A DNA stretch of 23,216 bases from Galactobacter sp. (lineage in GTDB: Bacteria; Actinomycetota; Actinomycetes; Actinomycetales; Micrococcaceae). Each line of letters starts with the position of its first letter. The stretch's first letter is position 1. The DNA is taken from the NCBI GenBank assembly GCA_022712075.1, contig JALAHE010000080.1, positions 1-23,216 of the forward strand, in the 5' to 3' direction. Of this stretch, positions 1-7,726 are shown piece by piece. The position numbers and the translations under genes are program-made. The notes beneath the pieces were generated by a model. That model did no database searches, had not been told where the DNA came from, and worked only from the letters and a program-made list of their open reading frames with translations.

Positions 1-2
1 AT

Positions 3-215
3 GCCCTCGCTTACGGCGTGAAGGTCACCGGCTGCACCGTGCACTGGGTGGACGCGGGCGTGGACACGGGCCCCATCGTGGCCCAGCGCGCCGTCGAGGT
101 CCTTGAGGGCGAGACCGAGGAGGCGCTGCACGAGCGCATCAAGGTCGCCGAGCGCGAGCTGCTCGTCGCGACCCTCGGCCGCCTCGCCGCGGGCGAGCTG
201 CGCTTCCCCGCCTGA
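3..215 (+). CDS. purN: Phosphoribosylglycinamide formyltransferase (GART), C-terminal part
   Basis: This is the last 70 codons of PurN, which transfers a formyl group from 10-formyl-tetrahydrofolate to GAR in the third step of cytoplasmic purine synthesis. The gene is open at the left edge, so the start and the catalytic Asn/His pair lie outside the window. The visible part begins with a VTGCTVHWVD strand followed by DTGPIVAQ. In the family, the Asp of this loop completes the catalytic triad and the GP-x-x-Q turn is highly conserved. The C-terminal helix (EEALHERIKVAERELL) is also typical. The gene ends in TGA and is followed within 20 nt by a strong palindromic terminator. purH, the usual partner, lies about 3.7 kb downstream on the same strand, separated by transporters. 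The identification is firm even though only about a third of the protein is visible. Confidence 0.94.
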   Translation, partial: ALAYGVKVTGCTVHWVDAGVDTGPIVAQRAVEVLEGETEEALHERIKVAERELLVATLGRLAAGELRFPA

Positions 216-232
216 GCGCGGTCCGTTCGTAC

Positions 233-278
233 CGACGCCGCCGGGTCCCCTTCCATGGAAGGGGACCCGGCGGCGTCG
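233..278. terminator. Bidirectional terminator, 46-bp perfect palindrome
   Basis: The 23 bases at 233-255 are an exact reverse complement of 256-278, centred on TTCCA/TGGAA. The stem is almost entirely G-C and a moderately T-rich stretch follows it (279-288). It lies between the convergent ends of purN (+) and the MFS gene (-), so it probably stops transcription from both sides. Confidence 0.85.
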
Positions 279-329
279 TTCTGTGTTTGCCCGGGGCGTG
301 ACGGAAGGTGCCCGACGGCGGGTGGCGGC

Positions 330-1679
330 TCAGGCGAGGTCGGTTCCCTTGGTTTCGGGCGCCTTGAGCAGCATCGCGGCGATGGCGAGCACCACGAGCA
401 CGAGCGCCGCCGTGAAGCAGGCCGTCAGACCGAAGGCCGGCCAGGCCCACGCGAAGACGAGGGGGCCCACGCCGGCGCCCACGCGCGACATGGTGGAGGC
501 CCAGCCGAAGCCGGAGGCGCGCAGCTCGGTGGGATAGAGCTCCGAGGCGTAGGCGTAGAGCACGGGGATGGCGATCTGGATGATGGCGCCGAAGATGAGC
601 AGCCACACGACGGCGACCTTGGGGTCATTCAGCGTGGCGGCGACGAGCACGAGCGTGAGCGCGGCGAGCGGCGCGGAGATGCTCAGGAGCAGCTTGCGCC
701 CGGCGACCTCCACGAGCAAGGCCGCGACGACCACGCCGATGAGGCCCGCGAGCGCCATGCCCGCACCCGAGATGAGCGCGGCGGTCTGGGCGAGCCCGGC
801 CTCCTTCAGGATGGTGGGCATCCAGGTCAGCGCGAGGTAGTACACGAGCAGGACCGTGAGGAACAGCGCCCACGTGATCGCGGTGACGGCGGGTGCCTCG
901 CGCCAGAGGCGCGCCAGCTGTTGAAGCCAAGCCGGCACCCGGCTGGCCGTGGCGGCGGGAGGCGCCGCCACGACGTCGTACTCCACGGGGGTGGCGCCCG
1001 TGCGGCGCACGAGCTCGTCCACGACGGCGCGGGCCTCGGCCTCGCGTCCGCGGGCGGCGAGGAAGAGCGGCGACTCCGGCACGTGCCGGCGCACCCAGAA
1101 GATGAGCAGCGCGGGAAGGATCATGACGGCCAGGCTCCAGCGCCACGAGCCGGTCGCCGCGAGCAGCCATGCTGAAACGAAGAAGGAGAGCGCGGCGCCG
1201 ATGGGCCACCAGCCGTCCATGGCGGTGAGGATCTTGCCGCGCGCGGTGCGCGGCGTGAACTCGCCGACCAGGGCATAGTCCACGGGGATGCAGCCGCCCA
1301 GCCCCACGCCCGCCAGGAAGCGGAAGAGCGCGAAGAGGGCGAAGTTCGGGGCGAGCGCCCCGAGGGCCGTGAAGACGGCGAACACCAGCAGCGTCCAGGT
1401 GAAGGCGCGCTTGCGGCCCATGCGGTCCGCGACCGTGCCCCAGAGCACGGCCCCGACGGCCATGCCGATGAGGTTGGCGGTGCTCAGGAGCGCGGCGGTG
1501 GGGCGGTCGAGGCCCCACTCGTTCATGACGGCCGGGATGAGCGCGCCGTTGAGCGTCACGTCCCAGGCGTCGAACATGAAGCCCAGTCCGCCGATGATGA
1601 AGATGCGGCCCTGAATGCCCCACCTGAAGGGGAGCCCCTGGACAACGGTGTCCGAGGTGGGGCGAGCGAGTGTTGGCAC
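330..1679 (-). CDS. Major facilitator superfamily transporter, metabolite/sugar-porter-like
   Basis: This is a 449-residue inner-membrane secondary transporter with about 12 hydrophobic segments. The loop between helices 2 and 3 carries the MFS signature A (GTVADRMGRKR, about residues 81-91). The first helix holds the acidic FDAWD pattern. The central cytoplasmic loop after helix 6 begins with PESPLFLAARG, and the protein ends with PETKGTDLA. These are hallmarks of the sugar-porter and related metabolite/H+ symporter branches. The substrate cannot be read from the sequence; sugars, aromatic acids or niacin-like compounds are all possible. The start is GTG at 1679, chosen because GGAGG sits about 6 nt upstream on the minus strand. 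The gene is divergent from the NRAMP-like gene across a gap of 115 bp, so the two may share regulation. It converges on purN. Confidence 0.88.
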   Translation of the reverse strand: MPTLARPTSDTVVQGLPFRWGIQGRIFIIGGLGFMFDAWDVTLNGALIPAVMNEWGLDRPTAALLSTANLIGMAVGAVLWGTVADRMGRKRAFTWTLLVFAVFTALGALAPNFALFALFRFLAGVGLGGCIPVDYALVGEFTPRTARGKILTAMDGWWPIGAALSFFVSAWLLAATGSWRWSLAVMILPALLIFWVRRHVPESPLFLAARGREAEARAVVDELVRRTGATPVEYDVVAAPPAATASRVPAWLQQLARLWREAPAVTAITWALFLTVLLVYYLALTWMPTILKEAGLAQTAALISGAGMALAGLIGVVVAALLVEVAGRKLLLSISAPLAALTLVLVAATLNDPKVAVVWLLIFGAIIQIAIPVLYAYASELYPTELRASGFGWASTMSRVGAGVGPLVFAWAWPAFGLTACFTAALVLVVLAIAAMLLKAPETKGTDLA

Positions 1680-1794
1680 GATGCCTCCGTGCTGACGTGT
1701 TCTGACAGTGTTTGGTTACCCTGTTCATACGCAATGCCCGGATCGGGACGCGCGGTGACCATTGTGCACGCGTCCCCCGAACGAGAGGCACACC
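1680..1794. promoter_or_regulatory. Divergent promoter region between the MFS and NRAMP-like genes
   Basis: This 115-bp gap must hold promoters in both directions. It contains the most A/T-rich patch in this neighbourhood (about 1700-1735), including CTGACA at 1702-1707 as a possible plus-strand -35. I could not find a good -10 partner. GAGAGG at 1783-1788 is the ribosome-binding site for the NRAMP-like gene. No clear operator dyad was recognised. Confidence 0.4.
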
Positions 1795-3117
1795 ATGTCG
1801 CAACCGCCCACATCGCACGCCGCCAGCGAGGCCGCCGGCGGCCAACAGCCGCCGCCAAAATGGCGCATCATCGGGCCCGGCCTGGTGGTGGCGGCCACGG
1901 GCGTGGGAGCCGCCGATATGGTCGCCACGCTCGTGGCCGGATCCAACTTCGGCTACGGCCTCCTGTGGGCCGTCATCGTCGGAATCATCCTCAAGATCGT
2001 GCTCGTGGAGGGGGCCGGGCGGTACTCGCTGGCGACGGGCCGCACCATCTTCGAGGGCTGGTCAAGCCTCGGGAAGTGGGCCACGTGGTACTTCGGGGTC
2101 TACATCCTGATCTGGGGCTTCTCCTACGGCTCGGCCGCCATGGCCTCCACCGCCATGCCGCTGCACGCGCTCTTCCCTGCGGTGGACCTGAAGGTCTTCG
2201 CGATCCTGACGGGCCTCGTGGGGCTCGCCCTCGTCTGGTTCAACCGCTACGCCGTCTTCGAGAAGATCACCGCGCTGCTCGTCGGCATCATGTTTGTGGT
2301 CATCGTGGGCCTGGCGATCATCGCGGTGCCCAACGTGCCAGAGATGCTCAAAGGCCTCATCCCGATGATCCCGCGCGGCCCGGACGGAAGCCTCGAGATC
2401 GCCAAGACGCTGGCGCTGGCCGGCGGCGTCGGCGGAACCATCACGCTCGCCGCGTACGGCTACTGGCTGCGCGAGAAGGGCTGGAGCACCCCGCGCTTCA
2501 TGCGGGTCATGCGCATCGACAACACCATGGCCTACGTCATGACGGGCATCTTCGTCATCTCCATGCTCATCGTGGGTGCCGAGGTCGTGGCGACCGCCGG
2601 GGTCAAGCTCGGCAACGGCGATAAGGGCCTGCTCGACCTGGTGCCCGTGCTGCAGGCCAAGTACGGGGAGTGGGTGGGGCCGGCGTTCCTCTGGGGATTC
2701 TTTGCCGCCGCGTTTTCCTCCGTGCTTGGCGTCTGGAACGGGGTGGCGCTCATGTTCGCCGATTTCTGGGCCAACGCCCGCGGCAAGGGTTCCGACTCGC
2801 CCGAGGCCAAGCTGGATGGCCCCTACGCGCGCTTCTACATGCTTTGGCTGACCTTCCCGCCCATGATCCTGATCCTGACGGGCCAGGATCCGGTGGGTCT
2901 GGTGCTCATCTACGCCGTGCTCGGGGCGCTGTTCATGCCCTTCCTGGCGCTCACGCTGCTTCCGCTGATGAACCTCTCGCGCTTCGGCGTGCCGAGGCAG
3001 TGGCGCAATGGTTGGTTCGGGAACATCGCGCTCGGCGTCACCGCCATCCTGTTCGTCTGGCTCGGGGTCCAGCAGCTCGTCGACGCGGTCTCGAAGTTCC
3101 TGGCTCAGCTGGCATAA
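1795..3117 (+). CDS. NRAMP (SLC11)-family transporter with non-canonical metal site
   Basis: This is a 440-residue integral membrane protein of the NRAMP fold with about 11 hydrophobic segments. Canonical NRAMPs import Mn2+ or Fe2+ with protons and use DPGN in helix 1 and MPH in helix 6. Here helix 1 reads GPGLVVAATGVGAAD (residues 27-41), so DPGN becomes GAAD (38-41). Helix 6 (about 205-224) reads GGTITLAAYGYWLREKG, without the MPH motif. This resembles the divergent NRAMP-like clade common in actinobacteria, and whether it carries Mn2+, Mg2+ or something else is open. The start is ATG 1795, with GAGAGG 6 nt upstream; an in-frame TTG at 1762 would add 11 residues but has no ribosome-binding site. 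There are 55 bp to the next gene, which appears to have its own promoter. Confidence 0.85.
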   Translation: MSQPPTSHAASEAAGGQQPPPKWRIIGPGLVVAATGVGAADMVATLVAGSNFGYGLLWAVIVGIILKIVLVEGAGRYSLATGRTIFEGWSSLGKWATWYFGVYILIWGFSYGSAAMASTAMPLHALFPAVDLKVFAILTGLVGLALVWFNRYAVFEKITALLVGIMFVVIVGLAIIAVPNVPEMLKGLIPMIPRGPDGSLEIAKTLALAGGVGGTITLAAYGYWLREKGWSTPRFMRVMRIDNTMAYVMTGIFVISMLIVGAEVVATAGVKLGNGDKGLLDLVPVLQAKYGEWVGPAFLWGFFAAAFSSVLGVWNGVALMFADFWANARGKGSDSPEAKLDGPYARFYMLWLTFPPMILILTGQDPVGLVLIYAVLGALFMPFLALTLLPLMNLSRFGVPRQWRNGWFGNIALGVTAILFVWLGVQQLVDAVSKFLAQLA

Positions 3118-3139
3118 GCGGGCGGTTCCCACAAGCCTT

Positions 3140-3166
3140 TTGTCCCGAGCCGGAGCGAAGTAGTGT
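3140..3166 (+). promoter_or_regulatory. Candidate leaderless promoter of the DUF4303-type gene
   Basis: A -10-like TAGTGT lies at 3161-3166, exactly 6 nt before ATG 3173, so transcription would begin at or next to the start codon. A possible -35 (TTGTCC, 3140-3145) lies 15 nt upstream. No Shine-Dalgarno is present at normal spacing, which fits a leaderless mRNA. Confidence 0.5.
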
Positions 3167-3172
3167 CTGGCC

Positions 3173-3859
3173 ATGGGACTCGATTGGGCGGCCCTGGAGC
3201 AGGGCTTACACCGCGTGGCATTGCAGAAGACCGCGGCCATCTTGGCCGAACATCCCGGTCACACCTTCTACGGCCTGGCCCTGCACGGCGTACCGACCGA
3301 GGAGGACGGCGAGCTGGTCCTCCCCATGCTGGCGCTGAATTCGCAGCAGGCCCTCGCCAGGGACCTCTCCGACGATCTCGACGACGAGGACGAAGACGAC
3401 GAGGACGACTGGGCCGAGGAGGAGGGCGGCGACTATCGCCCGCCGCCGCTGGATGGCTCCGACCCCGACGACGAGGACTGGGACGACGAGGACGAGTCGG
3501 ACGAGTCGGACGACGAGGACCCCGAGGATTCGGACGAGGACGGCGGCGACGGCTTCTACTCCCGGCGCTGGGACCCCACTGAATGGCATTGGAGCGCCGT
3601 CCCGCTCGTGGACGACGCCGCCGCGGGGGTCTGGGAGCGGGCCTTTGCCGCCGAGGTGGAGGCCGAGGGCTGGAAGTCGACTACTCAGCGCTACTACGAG
3701 CTCATGATCAGAGTGATCAAGGAGCTGCGACAGGAGCTGTTGGCCACCAAGGGGCTTGAACTGGTTTGTTTCGTGGCGGACGACGAGCACGCCGAGCGCC
3801 TCCTCAAGGCGAGCCTGACCCCGCACCAGCTGGCCCAGCACTTCCCCGAGCTCGTCTAA
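3173..3859 (+). CDS. DUF4303-family protein with large acidic insert
   Basis: This is a 228-residue soluble protein of unknown function. The N-terminal part (HPGHTFYGLALHGVP, about residues 27-41) and the later WDPTEWHW segment (about 133-140), followed by a helical YYELMIRVIKEL region and a C-terminal PHQLAQHFP, resemble the DUF4303 family from memory; a profile search would settle this. The odd feature is residues 64-126, a low-complexity stretch with 40 Asp/Glu out of 63 residues, built largely from repeated GAC/GAG codons and inserted in the middle of the domain. This should be a disordered, highly negative loop that could bind metals, basic proteins or nucleic-acid-binding partners; that is inference. 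The start at ATG 3173 is supported by a -10 box 6 nt upstream. The gene precedes purH by 93 bp, but purH has its own promoter and ribosome-binding site. Confidence 0.75.
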   Translation: MGLDWAALEQGLHRVALQKTAAILAEHPGHTFYGLALHGVPTEEDGELVLPMLALNSQQALARDLSDDLDDEDEDDEDDWAEEEGGDYRPPPLDGSDPDDEDWDDEDESDESDDEDPEDSDEDGGDGFYSRRWDPTEWHWSAVPLVDDAAAGVWERAFAAEVEAEGWKSTTQRYYELMIRVIKELRQELLATKGLELVCFVADDEHAERLLKASLTPHQLAQHFPELV

Positions 3860-3903
3860 GGCGGGGCGACGTCACGGGCGCGGCTCCCCTGCGCCCTCCG
3901 CCG

Positions 3904-3943
3904 TAGACTGGTCAGCGTTCCCCGATCTCCCGCCCTACAGGAG
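3904..3943 (+). promoter_or_regulatory. purH promoter -10 and ribosome-binding site
   Basis: TAGACT at 3904-3909 is a good actinobacterial -10 hexamer about 43 nt before the purH start; no convincing -35 was seen. AGGAG at 3939-3943 is the ribosome-binding site, 9 nt before GTG 3953, and decides the start. The same TAGACT hexamer precedes icd. Confidence 0.55.
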
Positions 3944-3952
3944 CAAGATCCA

Positions 3953-5623
3953 GTGAGCCAGACCGCGCTCGACCGCGTGCCGCTGAAGCGTGCACTCATT
4001 TCCGTCTACGACAAGACTGGCCTGGAAGAGCTTGCTCTCGGCCTGCACGAGGCGGGGGTGTCCATCGTTTCGACCGGCTCCACCGCGTCGAAGATCGCCG
4101 CCGCCGGCGTTCCGGTCACCGAGGTCGCCGACCTGACCGGCTTCCCCGAGTGCCTCGAGGGCCGCGTGAAGACGCTGCACCCGCGTGTGCACGCCGGCAT
4201 CCTCGCCGACCGCCGCAAGGCCGACCACGTGGACCAGCTGGCCCAGCTCGAGATCGAGCCCTTCGACCTCGTCGTCGTGAACCTCTACCCGTTCGTGGAG
4301 ACCGTGCGCTCGGGCGCCGGCCAGGACGCCGTCGTGGAGCAGATCGACATCGGCGGCCCGTCCATGGTGCGCGCCGCGGCTAAGAACCACCCCTCCGTGG
4401 CGATCGTGGTTGATCCCGCCAAGTACGGCGAGGTCGTCGAGGCCGCCAAGGCCGGCGGCTTCAACCTGAAGACGCGCCAGCGCCTGGCCTCCCTGGCCTT
4501 CGCCCACACCGCCGCCTACGACACGGCCGTCGCCACGTGGACCGCCGCGCAGTTCGGCGACGACGAGGCCGAGGACGTCCCGGCCTTCCCACCGTACGCC
4601 GGCCTGGCCCTGGAGCGCAGCGAGATCCTGCGCTACGGCGAGAACCCGCACCAGGCCGCTGCCCTCTACGTTGAGGTGGGCGCCGCCCCGGGCATCGCCC
4701 AGGCCGAGCAGCTGCACGGCAAGGCGATGAGCTACAACAACTACCAGGACGCCGACGCCGCCGTGCGCGCCGCCTTCGACTTCGCCGAGCCGGCCGTGGC
4801 CGTCATCAAGCACGCGAACCCGTGCGGCGTTGCCGTGGCCACCCCCGGTGCCGCCGACCCGATCGCCGACGCGCACCTGAAGGCGCACAACACCGACCCG
4901 GTCTCCGCCTTCGGTGGCGTCATCGCCGCCAACCGCACCGTCACGCGCGGCATGGCCGAGACCGTGAAGGGCATCTTCACGGAGGTCGTCGTGGCCCCGG
5001 GCTTCGAGCCCGAGGCCGTGGAGATCCTCTCCGCCAAGAAGAACATCCGCCTGATCCAGCTGCCCGAGGGCTTCGCCCGCGACACCGTGGCCATCAAGCA
5101 GGCCTCCGGCGGCGCGCTGCTGCAGCAGGCCGACGCGATCGACGCCAAGGGCGACGATCCGGCGAACTGGACCCTGGCCGCCGGCGAGGCAGCCGACGAG
5201 CAGACCCTCGCCGACCTCGTCTTCGCCTGGCGCGCAGTGCGCGCCGCGAAGTCCAACGCGATCCTGCTGGCCAAGGACGGCGCCGCCGTCGGCATCGGCA
5301 TGGGCCAGGTCAACCGTGTGGACTCCTGCCGCCTCGCGGTGGAGCGCGCCAACACCCTGGGTGTGAAGGTCGAGTCCGATGTCGACGCTGCCGGTGGTGC
5401 CGAGGCCTCGGCCGACGCCGTCTCCGAGCAGCGCGCCGTCGGTTCCGTCGCCGCCTCCGACGCCTTCTTCCCGTTTGCGGATGGCCCGACCGTCCTCATC
5501 GAGGCCGGTGTCAAGGCGATCGTGCAGCCGGGCGGTTCCGTCCGCGACGAGGAGACCATCGCCGCAGCCAACGCCGCGGGCGTCACGATGTACTTCACGG
5601 GCGAGCGTCACTTCTTCCACTGA
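3953..5623 (+). CDS. purH: Bifunctional AICAR formyltransferase / IMP cyclohydrolase
   Basis: PurH catalyses the last two steps of IMP synthesis: it formylates AICAR with 10-formyl-tetrahydrofolate and then closes the ring. The 556-residue product is slightly longer than the roughly 520-530 residues usual in the family. The N-terminal MGS-like cyclohydrolase domain (about 10-210) contains STGST at 40-44 and GRVKTLHPRVHAG at 70-82. The transformylase domain follows, with RYGENPHQ from residue 227, KHANPCG from 286 (the Lys-His pair implicated in formyl transfer), SAFGG, and the C-terminal SDAFFPFADG and FTGERHFFH. The start is GTG 3953, preceded by AGGAG. A transcript from its own TAGACT box is likely. 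A hairpin terminator lies 43 bp after the stop. Unlike many actinobacteria, purN is not directly upstream. Confidence 0.98.
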   Translation: MSQTALDRVPLKRALISVYDKTGLEELALGLHEAGVSIVSTGSTASKIAAAGVPVTEVADLTGFPECLEGRVKTLHPRVHAGILADRRKADHVDQLAQLEIEPFDLVVVNLYPFVETVRSGAGQDAVVEQIDIGGPSMVRAAAKNHPSVAIVVDPAKYGEVVEAAKAGGFNLKTRQRLASLAFAHTAAYDTAVATWTAAQFGDDEAEDVPAFPPYAGLALERSEILRYGENPHQAAALYVEVGAAPGIAQAEQLHGKAMSYNNYQDADAAVRAAFDFAEPAVAVIKHANPCGVAVATPGAADPIADAHLKAHNTDPVSAFGGVIAANRTVTRGMAETVKGIFTEVVVAPGFEPEAVEILSAKKNIRLIQLPEGFARDTVAIKQASGGALLQQADAIDAKGDDPANWTLAAGEAADEQTLADLVFAWRAVRAAKSNAILLAKDGAAVGIGMGQVNRVDSCRLAVERANTLGVKVESDVDAAGGAEASADAVSEQRAVGSVAASDAFFPFADGPTVLIEAGVKAIVQPGGSVRDEETIAAANAAGVTMYFTGERHFFH

Positions 5624-5666
5624 TCAGTGAGGCGGGGGCGTTTGCCTCCCACGCCACACATGCACG

Positions 5667-5709
5667 ACGGCGGTCCCCCACCTTCCATTAGAAGGTGGCG
5701 GACCGCCGT
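5667..5709. terminator. Bidirectional terminator after purH
   Basis: The arms at 5667-5685 and 5691-5709 pair over 19 positions with one C/C mismatch (5677), around a 5-nt loop (CATTA). A short T-containing run follows on the plus strand. It separates the convergent purH (+) and kinase (-) genes. Confidence 0.85.
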
Positions 5710-5744
5710 TCTTGCGTGCGCCAGAGCAACGCTGCACGTTTCGC

Positions 5745-6677
5745 TCAGCGGTAGGCCGCGGCGGCGCGCAGCGCTGAACGCTCACCGAGGAACGGGAGGA
5801 GGGCCGCGCCGTCGAGCCCCGTGCCCGCCGGCTCGGTGAGCACGGCATCCGGCAGGCGAAGCGCCAGCGTTGTCTCGAAGGCGGCGTCCACCGTGGCATC
5901 GGTCAGGACGCGGCCCAGCCGGGCCACGGGGACGGCGCCCGTCAGGCCAACCCGACCGGCCGCCACGGCCACCGACTGGGCCAGCTCGGTGCCGGCCCAT
6001 TCGGCAATCTCCCTCGCCACGGCGTCGGACATCGCATGCGCAGTGACCCGGCGCGAATAGGAGGCCATGCGGCGAACCCGGTCCGGGTCGGCCTGGATCT
6101 TCACGTACGCGCCCTCTAGGTCATCGAAGTCCTGCGCAAAGTCCTCGAGCAGCGCCGTAGAAGGCCCGCGGCCGTCGTGCGCCCGCATGACGGCGCGCCA
6201 CCCGCGCGCGCCGATCGAGAAGCCGGAGCCGTCGTCTCCCATGAGGTAGCCCCACCCATCCACGCGCGCCGTGGCGGACTCGCCCACGCCGTAGATGATG
6301 GAACCGGTGCCGGCCGCCACGACCACGCCCGGGGTCTCGCCAAGCGCGCCAAGGTAGGAGGACACCGAATCGTGGGCCACGGCGAGCGAGCGGGGAGCCG
6401 GCCCCTGGGCGGAGAAGGCGCCGAGGAGGTCATCCGCCAGGCGTTCCACATTGTCCACGCCGGAGGTGCCGATGGCCACGGCCACCCCTGCCGGATCCAC
6501 CCCCTCGGCGCGCAGTACCTCGAGGGCGCACTGGGCCAACTGGGAGGAGAGCGGCTCGGCCGTGCGAACCCCGGCGAACTCGTGCGCCTCGCCGCGGACT
6601 CCGCTGCGCTCGAGGCGCACGCGCACCCCGGTCTGGCCGGCGTCGATCGCGAGAACGGTGGGGGAGTCCTGGGCCAT
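5745..6677 (-). CDS. N-acetylglucosamine kinase-like protein (BadF/BadG/BcrA/BcrD ATPase family)
   Basis: This is a 310-residue sugar kinase of the ASKHA fold that probably phosphorylates N-acetylglucosamine or a related amino sugar in the cytoplasm, for example from cell-wall turnover or chitin. The phosphate-1 loop is IDAGQTGVR (residues 11-19, Asp12). The putative catalytic Asp is D103 in AHDSVSSYLG. The phosphate-2 loop is AAGTGS (121-126). The glycine-rich GWGYLMGDDGSG at 141-152 matches the family block GGWGxxLGDEGSG. The start at ATG 6677 has GAGAGGA 6 nt upstream; a 20-codon in-frame extension exists but lacks this support. The gene follows the epoxide-hydrolase-like gene on the same strand with a gap of 44 bp, so the two are probably co-transcribed, although no metabolic link between them is evident. 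The sugar specificity is inferred from family resemblance only. Confidence 0.85.
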   Translation of the reverse strand: MAQDSPTVLAIDAGQTGVRVRLERSGVRGEAHEFAGVRTAEPLSSQLAQCALEVLRAEGVDPAGVAVAIGTSGVDNVERLADDLLGAFSAQGPAPRSLAVAHDSVSSYLGALGETPGVVVAAGTGSIIYGVGESATARVDGWGYLMGDDGSGFSIGARGWRAVMRAHDGRGPSTALLEDFAQDFDDLEGAYVKIQADPDRVRRMASYSRRVTAHAMSDAVAREIAEWAGTELAQSVAVAAGRVGLTGAVPVARLGRVLTDATVDAAFETTLALRLPDAVLTEPAGTGLDGAALLPFLGERSALRAAAAYR

Positions 6678-6721
6678 GGAGGGTCCTCTCGGCAGGGGCG
6701 ACATGTGTGGGGTCGATCCTC

Positions 6722-7663
6722 TCACCCTTCGACACACAGCCAGGCCAAGAGGGCCCGGTTGGTCTCTTCCGGACGCTCCTGATGAATCCAGTGTCCGCTG
6801 TCCAAGTGGATCTCCGTGACGCGAGGGACAAACGTCGCGAGCCGTTCGGACGGGGCAACGGCGTCGCGTTCGCCGGAGAGCATGAGGGCTCGTTGTCGAA
6901 CGACCGGGTCAACCTTGGCGAGCTGGTGCCAGGCACGGTTGAGGTTTCGGTACCAGTTGATGCCGCCGGTGAATCCGGAGCGTTCGAAGGCAGCGGAGTA
7001 GACGGACAACTCCTGCTTGTTCAGAAGCGGCGTGCCGGTCGGCGTCGACGTGAGCGCGGTATCGATCAGGACCATGCCAGGAGCAGGCGCGACCAGCGGT
7101 GCATCGCGGCGGTAGAGGTTGTTGATGAAGCGCGCTGGATCCGCGTCGAACACGGCGTCGGCAACACCCGGCTGCCGATTGAAGTGCACAAAGTAGTTCT
7201 CGCTGCCGAACACGGCCTCCATGAAGTCCAACCACGGTACGTCTCCGCGCTCCAGGTACGGCATGCTCAGGGCCACCAGCTGGTTGACCCGCTGCGGATG
7301 CAGTTGCGCCAGGCTCCAGACGACAAACGCGCCCCAGTCGTGTCCCACGAATGTCGCGTCGGCGTATCCGTAGTGGTCTAGGAGCGCGACAAGGTCCCCG
7401 GTGAGCTGCTCAAGGTCGTAGGCGTGCACGTCCTCGGGGCACGAAGAGTTCCCGTACCCGCGTTGATTCGGCGCGATGACGTGGTAACCGGCCGCGACGA
7501 GGGCTGGAACCTGTTTGCGCCACGTGTAGGCGAGATCGGGGAAGCCGTGGCACAGCACGATGGGCCGTCCAAAACCGGGGTCTCCGGCTTCGAAGACCTC
7601 CAGGTCAATGCCGTTCACGGCGATAATGTTGGGTTCGGGGAAGGGGCATGTTGCGGAGTTCAT
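6722..7663 (-). CDS. Alpha/beta-hydrolase, epoxide hydrolase (EphA) type
   Basis: This is a 313-residue alpha/beta-hydrolase with the full epoxide-hydrolase signature. HGFPD at 39-43 forms the oxyanion hole, and RGYGNSS at 68-74 follows. The nucleophile is Asp109 in GHDWGA (107-112), an aspartate rather than the serine of esterases. The acid is probably Asp267 (GERDAV) and the base His291 (SGHW). The cap domain has tyrosines suited to epoxide opening: Tyr157 in the ENYFVHFNRQPG block and Tyr238 in INWYRN. It likely hydrolyses epoxides to diols; haloalkane dehalogenases share the Asp nucleophile but lack this tyrosine pair. The start is ATG 7663, preceded by AGGATGG; ATG 7672 is possible but has no ribosome-binding site. 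It is divergent from a WYL regulator with 63 bp between them, which suggests control by that regulator. Confidence 0.9.
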   Translation of the reverse strand: MNSATCPFPEPNIIAVNGIDLEVFEAGDPGFGRPIVLCHGFPDLAYTWRKQVPALVAAGYHVIAPNQRGYGNSSCPEDVHAYDLEQLTGDLVALLDHYGYADATFVGHDWGAFVVWSLAQLHPQRVNQLVALSMPYLERGDVPWLDFMEAVFGSENYFVHFNRQPGVADAVFDADPARFINNLYRRDAPLVAPAPGMVLIDTALTSTPTGTPLLNKQELSVYSAAFERSGFTGGINWYRNLNRAWHQLAKVDPVVRQRALMLSGERDAVAPSERLATFVPRVTEIHLDSGHWIHQERPEETNRALLAWLCVEG

Positions 7664-7726
7664 GTGATCCATCCTGGCGAGCAAAGCGGACAGGGTGTGA
7701 CCGGTTTTCCTGGCAAAGTTAAAGAC
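7664..7726. promoter_or_regulatory. Divergent promoter/operator region of the hydrolase and WYL regulator
   Basis: This 63-bp gap separates two divergent genes and must carry both promoters and probably the WYL-regulator operator. It has a locally A/T-richer segment (7703-7725). AGGATGG on the minus strand serves the hydrolase. No clear -10 hexamer or Shine-Dalgarno was found for the regulator. No convincing inverted repeat was recognised. Confidence 0.4.

Noticed and set aside
6675..6737. 20-codon N-terminal extension of the GlcNAc-kinase-like gene
   Set aside because: The start at 6677 has a good GAGAGGA site at correct spacing and begins just before the conserved IDAGQTG loop. The extension nearly reaches the upstream gene and has no support.
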